DNA from: Aplectana chamaeleonis
Taxonomy: Eukaryota > Nematoda > Chromadorea > Rhabditida > Cosmocercidae
DNA: 64,000 nucleotides
Assembly: GCA_029168955.1 (NCBI GenBank)
Contig: JAPDOI010000434.1
Location: 527,992-591,991 of the forward strand
Direction: 5' to 3'
Both the position numbers and the translations under genes were made by a program. Positions 49,801 through 52,001 of this stretch are shown here, in pieces. Below the pieces are notes generated by a model. It saw only the letters and a list, made by a program, of their open reading frames with translations. It was not told where the DNA came from and made no database searches. Numbering within the stretch: position 1 is the first letter of the stretch; every line of letters begins with the position of its first letter.

Positions 49801-52001
49801 AATTGATAAATATGGAATGTCGTACTTTCGAAAAAAATCGGAATTTCGATAAGTTTCAAAATCCGTTCGTTCAACCTTCAAAATTTTGAAAGTTTTTCGA
49901 AATTCGTTTGTTCGAAATTTTCCGAACGAATTTTTTTTTTCGTTCGAAACTGTTTCGAACGAAAGTTTTCAATTTTTCGTTCGTTCAAAACCTTTTCGAA
50001 CGGGAAGTTTTCAATTTTCGTTGGTTCGATAGTTTTTTTTTCGAAAAACATTCAAAAGGCTGTGCAACACACACATTGGACTGCGAGCTTTTGCTCCTGC
50101 GACAGCCGACGTCGTAGGGTGGTCGAATCGTAGTTGCTCCATCGCGCCAACTGATCTGAGGAATCTTTCTTTGAGTTTCTCATCCATTGCTGAATTGTGA
50201 TGCTGGACGGACGATGGAAAATCATCGAAAACCGTTTTGAAACAGAGTAAAGGAAGAGTTGCACACAATCCCGCATTCAGCAATGCAACTAGCCGCATAA
50301 CCACCTACATACATAGCAATGCACATAGAGCAACTGGCTGTTGAGGAGATAGCGCAGTGGCATTGCTCCCCGTTCTTGAGCGCGCGGGTAAGGGTTCGAT
50401 CTGGTGTGAAGGCCAAGTTTTGAACGCAGCGTTAAACCCATCTCACCATCTTCTGCCCATCATGTCACCCTCTGATAACCGAAGTTGCACTCAAGTGCCA
50501 CTTCGATATTCCTGTAAAGTTGCGATTTCGTGGAGTTTGCTAATACCCCAGACCATGCTTTTAATAAATATAAAGGTACTGAATCTCTCGTAGCTTAATG
50601 AGATATTTGATCCTACTGAGGACCAGAGGGATGCATCGATTTTTCCAATGAAAAGACTCCAAGGCTCCAATCTTCGCATTCGGGTTCTTCGAGGGACTCT
50701 GAATTTAATGGTTTTTCGGTCGCGACTTCTGAGTCACTTTATCCCAGAGAATCGACTTTTGGATTTTTCGGAAACGTGACATAATGGATGAAACAAGTTA
50801 ATTTAATCAATTAAAAGTTGGTTTAGATCAGGAGTGGTCAATTAGTCTCAAACAAAGCCACGCGTCGCGTACTGTGACAACGCGTTACTGCATTGCACGA
50901 TACTTCAAAAAGGAGCGGACACATCCTCAATTCGTGATTAGCAGCGTCTCGTGGCACAACCCTGCCATATATTACGGTTAAATTTATGGAAGAAAATCGA
51001 GGCGTTGGTTTCATGGCATACGTGATACCAGGAGAAACGCTAAAGCTTCAGATAAAAGAGGACTTGTCTGCGTCCGAGCTGGTCTAACTTCGTGAACTTT
51101 CAGTAGCACTTGTTTTTAGAAAGGCCGGGTTCACACTATCTTGGACGCGCGACCGTGACGGCGTAGATGAGGCATATTGATTTTCGATTGATTTGGGCGA
51201 CAAGCATCACGTCGCGTCGCCCGCCGCGTGAAGTATGAACGTGAACGACAAATATGTACGCACGTACAGAAGTCGGACTTGTGATATGTTGGCATGCAAA
51301 AGCTACGTGCAACTGAGAGAATGAATCTTCATGCATGAAGTAGATGAACTGTTCCTAGCAGCACTCACTGCCTCTATATACTCTGGATCAGCTGACAGTA
51401 CGTGTTCCGGGAACACAACATGAATCCGATCCTCGGTCGCATTTGGCTCCATCAATGCCATTTCCTCGCGAGTATGCAGCTCGTAGTGGCCGGGCAACTG
51501 CGACAAAAGCTATACAACGCCGCAAACAGCAGTCGCGACGCAACAGTTGGCGTCACGACTGAAGCATTGCTGCTGCGGAAGCAACAGAGAGAACAAATGG
51601 ATAGTAAATGATGGGTGGACGCGATGACGACCAAAGCCTATACTACAACGAATACCAGCGATGAGGCACTACAAGCAACGTAAGGTTAGCAACTTATGGA
51701 CGAAAAGCTGCTTATTCTTTATCTGGCTCTAGCTGCAAAGCCACGGATTCGGCGGTACGAAAGCCGCAGAGACGCATAGTCAGCGAAACAGGACACATAG
51801 GTTATAGACGACTGCACATAAAAATTCTGTAACTATCAACGGTGATTCGAAATGATTAATCAAAGAGTTGATTAAGAAATGGCTTCGGTAAGCGCTGGTT
51901 TGAACACTCACATTCAGCAGCGCAGTGAAGGCGTGTGGAAGAGCTTTCTCGTATTCCGCTTTGCCCTCACTCGTAACATTGTTCATCCGATTGCGGAGCA
52001 G
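7810..52001 (-). CDS. unc-36: Calcium channel alpha2/delta subunit (UNC-36-like), spliced, partial
   Basis: Auxiliary alpha2/delta subunits sit on the extracellular face of voltage-gated calcium channels and promote surface trafficking and gating of the pore subunit, mainly in neurons and muscle (family knowledge). Seen here: 22 exons joining in phase to 736 codons without a stop. Chain residues 1-155 are the distal VWA half ([27 protein letters not shown]); 217-430 the Cache-like region ([45 protein letters not shown]); 430-736 the C-terminal ectodomain ([54 protein letters not shown]). Several NxT/S sites are present. Full-length family members are about 1,100-1,250 residues, so the 5' part with the VWA metal site and the 3' end are missing. 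Introns range from 55 bp to 12.4 kb and carry many transposons. The nematode paralogue TAG-180 is the alternative; the Cache and C-terminal wording fits UNC-36 better. Confidence 0.92.
8468..10084 (+). mobile_element. Tc1-like element with IR/DR ends
   Basis: Outer inverted repeats gcgtttcaaaagtatagaag (about 8476) and its near-inverse near 10051-10073. A second copy of the same word, gcgtttcaaaagtattgacg, sits about 160 bp inside the left end, and a decayed inner copy lies near 9873-9896, giving the Sleeping Beauty-type IR/DR layout. It carries one broken transposase. It lies wholly in the last intron of the channel gene. Confidence 0.85.
8815..9795 (+). pseudogene. Degenerate Tc1/mariner transposase
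   Basis: Cut-and-paste DDE transposase remains. The N-terminal helix-turn-helix is seen as MIAKILG...[17 protein letters not shown] (8827 on). The catalytic core starts with DWSK, then an apparent 56-bp intron (GTGAGT...TTTAG, about 9200-9255), then [20 protein letters not shown] with the first Asp. VMVWGAF follows in another frame (about 9376-9396), a damaged second-Asp region (FQPDKRQSK) near 9520, and the third acidic motif [13 protein letters not shown] near 9620-9655. At least two frameshifts and internal stops separate these pieces, so the copy is inactive. Confidence 0.9.
10162..10265 (-). CDS. unc-36: unc-36-like exon 21
   Basis: Acceptor CTGTTTTCAG, donor GTAGGT, phase 2 out. Contains [20 protein letters not shown] then EKRFYIK, equivalent to '[21 protein letters not shown]'. 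The right end of a Tc1-like element is about 80 bp downstream. Confidence 0.94.
10332..10421 (-). CDS. unc-36: unc-36-like exon 20
   Basis: Thirty codons, phase 0/0. Contains [20 protein letters not shown] then [10 protein letters not shown], matching '[20 protein letters not shown]'. The frame stays open through the following 66-bp intron, so retention would add 22 residues. Confidence 0.95.
10422..11283. other. Intronic DNA with a duplicated 'cattcacacac' segment
   Basis: No exon identified. The 130-codon minus frame 10670-11062 is unassigned. Its start (ttcattcacacacccttctt near 10669, then ctccagggatcagtggctaa) recurs in diverged form near 12566-12610 (attcattcacacaccgctct), so at least part of it is a repeat. 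Confidence 0.5.
11284..11616. mobile_element. 333-bp palindromic foldback element
   Basis: The arms are long inverted repeats: left ccaggggccgtatgcaagaa (11284 on), right ttcttgcatacggccccagg (ending about 11617). Pairing continues through gcagtgcagtcggcg, the 'tttgaagatcgc' word and the 'acgacata' word. A loop of about 60 bp holds no gene. MITE-like. Confidence 0.85.
11705..12466. repeat. ~42-bp satellite, about 18 units
   Basis: Head-to-tail units of about 42 bp with the consensus words cgccgtagaaagtgtgtggg and acccaaatgggagtgcgccg. Long open frames on both strands follow from the repeat (42 is divisible by 3). The same satellite recurs at 12735-12930 and inverted at 40915-41250. Confidence 0.95.
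12467..12735. mobile_element. Inverted-end segment between satellite blocks
   Basis: Bounded by gcacgcccatgccgatag...ttccgcagggctaccgtaacc on the left and the inverse ggttacggtagccctgcgga...ggcatgagcgtgc on the right. Satellite units of the same orientation flank both sides, suggesting an insertion into the satellite array or a boundary module of it. Confidence 0.6.
12735..12930. repeat. Second block of the 42-bp satellite, diverged
   Basis: Continues the cgccgtagaaagtgtgcagg theme with weaker units (tgcaggacatcagtgggagt type). Ends in a G run near 12923. Confidence 0.8.
12951..13203. mobile_element. 253-bp near-perfect palindrome
   Basis: Left tacaggccataaaacggcca and right tggccgttttatggcctgta are exact inverses. 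Pairing continues inward for about 110 bp per arm, through gtctcaccgtcgactgcg and the cgcgcgtcggaagcagacga block. The very GC-rich centre is about 20-30 bp. A foldback MITE or a site expressed as a long hairpin. Confidence 0.9.
13264..14571. mobile_element. 1.3-kb element with ~340-390-bp terminal inverted repeats
   Basis: Left end aaattcctgaaagtttaggt and right end acctaaactttcaggaattt are exact inverses. Pairing extends through ttccgggaaatgt-type, gcgatctctcgttttgc and ggccctccgacgttctgag words. The left arm carries about 65 bp of extra sequence near 13562-13625. The unique core (about 13655-14228) is GC-rich and has no transposase. The opposing open frames over the arms are mirror images of each other and not genes. 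Confidence 0.92.
13890..14035 (+). ncRNA. Possible Sm-site small RNA in the element core
   Basis: An Sm-like motif ggaaaattttggaa (about 13985-13998) is followed by a short hairpin, gcaccc-gtcca-gggtgt (about 14008-14024), the arrangement of nematode SL and U snRNAs. Upstream, ctatcgattaggcttgcatg and possible short stems (ccca/tggg, cttac/gtaag) occur. I could not match it to U1, U2, U4, U5, U6, SL1 or SL2, so this is a structural suggestion only. Confidence 0.2.
14626..14696 (-). CDS. unc-36: unc-36-like exon 19
   Basis: Acceptor GATCTTTTCAG, donor GTGAGC, phase 0 out. Reads [20 protein letters not shown] then CGPS, the counterpart of 'VGIKIDVNSWIENFTK...DPCAGP'. It lies only 55 bp beyond the right end of the 13264-14571 inverted-repeat element. 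Confidence 0.94.
14697..15479. other. Intronic DNA without recognised features
   Basis: First part of the 12.4-kb intron. The minus frame 14652-14882 merely overlaps exon 19 in the wrong frame upstream of its acceptor. Confidence 0.5.
15895..16460 (+). pseudogene. RTE apurinic-type endonuclease, broken
   Basis: Exonuclease-endonuclease-phosphatase fold that nicks target DNA for retrotransposition (family knowledge). Visible motifs: [18 protein letters not shown] (about 16092-16145), the active-site GDFNATLG (about 16222-16245) and SELDHVLT (about 16419-16442) with the catalytic Asp-His. The upstream part ([19 protein letters not shown] type, about 15920-15975) is in another frame. Confidence 0.88.
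16604..18084 (+). pseudogene. RTE reverse transcriptase, broken
   Basis: Motifs in order: [18 protein letters not shown] (17137 on), [19 protein letters not shown] (17352 on), [14 protein letters not shown] with the first catalytic Asp region (about 17550-17590), [14 protein letters not shown] (about 17720-17763) and LADDTVLI, the YADD-type catalytic pair (about 17850-17873). Stops at about 17047, 17281 and 17658 and frame changes break the frame. Confidence 0.92.
18656..19101. other. Intronic DNA without recognised features
   Basis: Nothing recognisable; the small frames 18905-19192 and 18937-19119 run into the next element. Confidence 0.5.
19102..20690. mobile_element. Second Tc1-like element with IR/DR ends
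   Basis: Left cataactataaaggcaccct and right agggtgcctttatagttttg are inverted; the full ends pair over about 37 bp with few mismatches. An inner copy (caaaactataaaggcac, about 19291) and its inverse (gtgcctttataattttg, about 20482) lie 170-190 bp inside, again the two-repeats-per-end IR/DR layout. The interior has weak open frames (19540-19734 minus, 19933-20142 plus) but no recognisable transposase motif. Confidence 0.75.
20691..22480. other. Repeat-derived intronic DNA
   Basis: Near 20746, taaaggcagcagacacgctc matches the terminus of the 54831-55468 element; no matching right end found. Otherwise no coding or structural signal that I can name. Confidence 0.45.
22481..23513. mobile_element. 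1.03-kb TIR element with 'catcgcg'-rich interior
   Basis: Left ggggggaaccttacttacat and right ccaagtaaggttcccccctc are inverted, and subterminal GC-rich words (acatcgcgc, gcgatgt) repeat many times on both sides. No transposase visible. A word shared with 31245-31270 (gtcgcgcgtag.cagctgcc) suggests related fragments elsewhere in the window. Confidence 0.8.
23514..24619. other. Left flank of the hAT-type element
   Basis: Contains gttcctgaacaacgaccccc-like and ttttggaccaccgtgggacc words. A related ggtcccacggtggtccgcgg word and 'acgaccccacccaaaa' lie at 26590-26670, so 23530-26670 may be the full extent of one element enclosing the transposase. Confidence 0.4.
24620..26085 (+). pseudogene. hAT-like (ZNF862/DUF4371-type) transposase, decayed
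   Basis: Pieces in order: a region reading [18 protein letters not shown] (24700 on), [20 protein letters not shown] (about 24950-25005) corresponding to the DGSTD catalytic-type block of hAT RNase H domains, [18 protein letters not shown] (25339 on) corresponding to 'CAAHRLNLV', [20 protein letters not shown] (25453 on) corresponding to the 'TRWLSR' block, and a C-terminal part [19 protein letters not shown] (25829 on). Short introns seem present (for example about 25270-25332 ending TTTTAG, and 37 bp at 25627-25663), but frameshifts such as at 25519 also occur. Confidence 0.7.
26086..27072. other. Intronic DNA with a ggtccgcggacc hairpin
   Basis: The hairpin cacggtggtccgcggaccac lies near 26641-26660. 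Nothing else recognised before exon 18. Confidence 0.5.
27073..27183 (-). CDS. unc-36: unc-36-like exon 18
   Basis: Acceptor GGAATTCAG, donor GTTAGT, phase 1 out. Contains [20 protein letters not shown] and [16 protein letters not shown], equivalent to '[24 protein letters not shown]'. The next intron is 12,376 bp, the longest in the window. Confidence 0.95.
27257..27366 (-). CDS. unc-36: unc-36-like exon 17
   Basis: Acceptor TCATTTTCAG, donor GTAAGA, phase 1 out. Contains [20 protein letters not shown] and [16 protein letters not shown], the 'YKRSLDNDNYVF' region of the family. Confidence 0.95.
27822..27880 (+). repeat. tRNA-like SINE head, weak
   Basis: A box-B-like motif ggggttcgatccctctcac (about 27857-27875) follows an A-box-like gtagggagcggaggt. 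It has no complete tRNA fold or acceptor stem that I can draw, so a tRNA-derived SINE fragment is more likely than a tRNA gene. Confidence 0.35.
27885..28538 (+). other. Unidentified open frame in intron, 217 codons
   Basis: The plus frame is open for 217 codons and has an acidic stretch ([20 protein letters not shown], about 28307-28366) after a basic one. The opposite strand is also open (28427-28152) and ends [20 protein letters not shown] before its stop, faintly like the C-terminal tail of DHDPS-type aldolases. I cannot tell which strand, if either, codes. Confidence 0.25.
28539..31699. other. Unassigned part of a 4.3-kb intron
   Basis: Near 30330, ttaaaggcaacatacacgct matches the end of the 54831-55468 element, and 30161-30180 carries a gcagcatacacgg fragment of it. 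Several 60-97-codon frames (29282, 30406, 30963) have no recognisable content. Confidence 0.45.
31700..31846 (-). CDS. unc-36: unc-36-like exon 16
   Basis: Acceptor AATTTGCAG, donor GTAAGC, phase 2 out. Contains [20 protein letters not shown] and [19 protein letters not shown], matching 'ARFVVTDGGITRVYP...NWQENPETYEDSFYKRSL' of vertebrates. A 4.3-kb intron follows. Confidence 0.94.
31937..32054 (-). CDS. unc-36: unc-36-like exon 15
   Basis: Phase 1 in, phase 2 out, acceptor TTGTTCAG. Contains [20 protein letters not shown] then [10 protein letters not shown], equivalent to '[25 protein letters not shown]'. Separated from exon 14 by a 60-bp intron. Donor GTTCGT is weak, but phase and alignment support it. 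Confidence 0.9.
32115..32200 (-). CDS. unc-36: unc-36-like exon 14
   Basis: Completes the junction Trp codon, then [20 protein letters not shown] and YASQMRHS; acceptor TCTCTTCAG, donor GTGAGC, phase 1 out. Contains two NxT sites and the conserved YC pair (vertebrate PRDYCNDLK). Confidence 0.94.
33827..33949 (-). CDS. unc-36: unc-36-like exon 13 (Cache end)
   Basis: Phase 2 in, phase 2 out, acceptor CTATTTTCAG, donor GTATGG. Contains [20 protein letters not shown] and [13 protein letters not shown], matching 'SLGVVLSRGHGEY' and the start of the conserved aromatic-Tyr-Cys motif completed in exon 14. Confidence 0.95.
34032..34168 (-). CDS. unc-36: unc-36-like exon 12
   Basis: Forty-five codons plus 2 nt, acceptor AAATTCAG, donor GTACGT. 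Contains [20 protein letters not shown] and [19 protein letters not shown], aligning with 'ID....[31 protein letters not shown]'. Confidence 0.93.
35580..35669 (-). CDS. unc-36: unc-36-like exon 11
   Basis: Thirty codons, phase 0/0, acceptor TTGCTCTCAG. Ends [11 protein letters not shown], leading into the next exon in the pattern 'VEIRNKMID' of the family. The donor GTTGTA is weak; GTATGG six bases later would add VV. Confidence 0.82.
35876..35953 (-). CDS. unc-36: unc-36-like exon 10 (Cache)
   Basis: Twenty-six codons, phase 0/0, acceptor ATCTTTTCAG, donor GTATCT. Contains [20 protein letters not shown], corresponding to 'KPNYNSVDLSEVEWED'. Confidence 0.95.
36191..36265 (-). CDS. unc-36: unc-36-like exon 9 (Cache)
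   Basis: Twenty-five codons, phase 0/0, acceptor TTTTTCTAG, donor GTGAGT. Reads [20 protein letters not shown] then QLRPI, the family's 'LG.NGYSFAIDNNGRVLFHPDLRP' signature. Confidence 0.96.
36326..37382. mobile_element. 1.06-kb TIR element, ends ggaggtgtttagagtg
   Basis: Left ggaggtgtttagagtgtcaa and right ttgacactctaaacacctcc are exact inverses; pairing runs for about 58 bp with few mismatches (through accgttagtatctct). The interior repeats 'caaataaccc' and 'aaatctgg' words and has no transposase. It sits in the intron between exons 8 and 9. Confidence 0.9.
37694..37840 (-). CDS. unc-36: unc-36-like exon 8 (Cache region start)
   Basis: Forty-nine codons, phase 0/0, acceptor GTGATTCAG. Contains [20 protein letters not shown] and [19 protein letters not shown], matching 'LMTTVAMPVF...LLGVVGTDVPVKEL' of vertebrate subunits. 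The donor GTCAGT is a weaker GT site, but it gives the right junction to exon 9. Confidence 0.94.
37909..37941 (-). CDS. unc-36: unc-36-like exon 7 (microexon)
   Basis: Eleven codons, [11 protein letters not shown], phase 0/0, acceptor CTAATTTCAG and donor GTGAGT, 68 bp upstream of exon 8. Supported by splice sites and phase only; a few more linker residues could lie in an unseen exon between 39212 and 37942. Confidence 0.65.
38590..38810. repeat. ~45-bp TTCGTTCGAAA minisatellite, copy 1
   Basis: Units built on ttcgttcgttcgaaattgtt and tttcgaacgaaattttttc. Internally palindromic (ttcgaa), so both strands show artificial Phe/Lys-rich frames. A second array of the same family is at 49860-50045. 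Confidence 0.9.
39213..39266 (-). CDS. unc-36: unc-36-like exon 6 (microexon)
   Basis: Eighteen codons, [18 protein letters not shown], phase 0/0, acceptor GCATTTCAG and donor GTAAGT. Too short for an ORF search; found because the chain after GVYRERL needs a linker before the Cache exon. Carries one NQS glycosylation motif. Confidence 0.85.
40185..41446. mobile_element. TIR element (ctcaggcaaaccatcgc family), with satellite inside
   Basis: Left cggacaaaccatcgctcgga and right ccgagcgatggttttcctga are inverted. Subterminal words (gcactgcggtcgctgtccgggcg; ccgcctcttctccagagg) are shared with the shorter copy at 58709-59435. Between them it carries the 42-bp satellite. Lies in the intron between exons 5 and 6 (42343-39267). 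Confidence 0.82.
40915..41250. repeat. 42-bp satellite, third block, inverted
   Basis: Units on the minus strand read like those at 11705-12466: gggacccaaatgagagtg and ccgtaaaaagt words, here as cactctcatttgggtccc. About eight units, more diverged (ggagtgcgtcagacgcc type). Frames 40737-41252 and 40870-41394 are by-products. Confidence 0.88.
41503..41668. mobile_element. 166-bp hairpin MITE
   Basis: Left aaactctggtaccgccgtag and right ctacggcggtaccagagttt are exact inverses; pairing continues through tgacctgtt.atttcgat. Each end is followed or preceded by TA, consistent with a TA target duplication. Confidence 0.88.
42344..42439 (-). CDS. unc-36: unc-36-like exon 5
   Basis: Thirty-two codons, phase 0/0, acceptor TTTTGTAG and donor GTTTGT. 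Contains [12 protein letters not shown] and [11 protein letters not shown], matching the family's 'EYLHVLSRP...VWTEAYID' linker after the VWA domain. An in-frame TAG directly precedes CAC, which fixes the acceptor. Confidence 0.92.
42578..43915. mobile_element. piggyBac-type non-autonomous element, TTAA-flanked
   Basis: TTAA (42578-42581) then cccattcacgaccgcg; at the other end ggtcgtgaatggg then TTAA (43912-43915). TTAA duplication plus CCC/GGG ends are the piggyBac signature (established). Subterminal palindromes tgtcccaccggtgggaca occur near 42597, 42645 and 43820. Frames inside (43076-43510, 43664-43921) show no transposase. Lies between exons 4 and 5. Confidence 0.85.
43912..44404. mobile_element. 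~490-bp TTAA MITE, AGGCA family
   Basis: ttaaaggcacaattcgcgat at the left and tatcgcgaacagtgccttta at the right, with TTAA at both outer edges (43912-43915, 44401-44404). The left TTAA is shared with the preceding piggyBac-type element. Contains the family words 'gacaactcgtccaccatgct' and 'gtctcaacttcactctttac'. Confidence 0.88.
44471..44599 (-). CDS. unc-36: unc-36-like exon 4 (VWA end)
   Basis: Forty-three codons, phase 0/0, acceptor CCAGTTCAG. Contains [20 protein letters not shown] and [20 protein letters not shown], equivalent to 'VRIFTYLIGRE...WMACANKGFF..ISTLADVQE' in vertebrate subunits. Confidence 0.96.
44712..45181. mobile_element. MITE of the AGGCA family, diverged copy
   Basis: Ends agaggcacagtccaagctca and tgaggttggactgtgcctttaa are inverted. 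Interior shares 'cctcaagcaca..gtctctttctttattcaggt' style words with the other copies. Lies in the intron between exons 3 and 4. Confidence 0.8.
45182..45826. other. Intronic DNA without recognised features
   Basis: Nothing recognised on either strand before exon 3. Confidence 0.5.
45827..45943 (-). CDS. unc-36: unc-36-like exon 3 (VWA core, ITDG)
   Basis: Thirty-nine codons, phase 0/0, acceptor ACATTCCAG and donor GTGAAC. The peptide contains [20 protein letters not shown] and ends NKNKK, matching the family's 'AIMLITDGA...IF.KYN'. The ITDG aspartate is one of the VWA metal-site residues. Confidence 0.95.
46792..47522. mobile_element. 731-bp TIR element, 'tagcgagaatttacg' family
   Basis: Left gcgtagctagatgcctc and right gaggcatctagctacgc are inverted within a 25-bp end (ctgccaacg.../...cgctggcag). 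The interior repeats tagcgagaatttacg and acccgcatattct many times on both strands. A related sequence occurs near 63610-63640 (gtagcggaaattccggattt). Confidence 0.88.
47523..49669. other. AT-rich intronic DNA
   Basis: No exon recognised. A G run (10 G) lies near 48104. Frames 48097-48462 and 49259-49684 (minus) are open but without family signal. Confidence 0.5.
49670..49700. repeat. Perfect 31-bp hairpin
   Basis: cgtataaaaccac and gtggttttatacg flank a five-base loop (ataaa). No adjoining gene explains it. Confidence 0.85.
49860..50045. repeat. TTCGTTCGAAA minisatellite, copy 2
   Basis: Same unit family as 38590-38810: ttcgtttgttcgaaattttc, aactgtttcgaacgaaag and relatives. About four units. 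Confidence 0.88.
50344..50412 (+). repeat. tRNA-derived SINE head
   Basis: A-box-like tagcgcagtggcattgc (50350 on) and B-box ggttcgatct (about 50393-50402) at tRNA-like spacing. Flanks do not form an acceptor stem and no anticodon arm is convincing, so this is read as a Pol III SINE promoter and not a tRNA gene. Confidence 0.5.
50413..51368. other. Possible SINE body and intronic DNA
   Basis: Follows the tRNA-like head; I cannot place a 3' end. No exon recognised. Confidence 0.4.
51369..51497 (-). CDS. unc-36: unc-36-like exon 2 (VWA insertion)
   Basis: Forty-three codons, phase 0/0, acceptor TTTGTCGCAG and donor GTGAGT; reads [20 protein letters not shown] onward. Vertebrate VWA domains lack this segment at this point. 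It keeps the frame between its neighbours and has good splice sites, so I take it as a nematode-type insertion; an alternative or cassette exon cannot be excluded. Confidence 0.75.
51912..52001 (-). CDS. unc-36: unc-36-like exon 1 of those found (VWA domain)
   Basis: Thirty codons, phase 0 at both ends, acceptor ATAATTTCAG and donor GTGAGT. The peptide contains [20 protein letters not shown], which corresponds to the vertebrate VWA stretch 'AVNNITAKG.DYKKGF.FAFEQLLN'. The preceding exon, which should end in phase 0, was not found in 52002-64000. Confidence 0.93.

Noticed and set aside
27822..50412. tRNA genes at 27822 and 50344
   Set aside because: Only A/B-box-like motifs; no acceptor stem or anticodon arm could be drawn.
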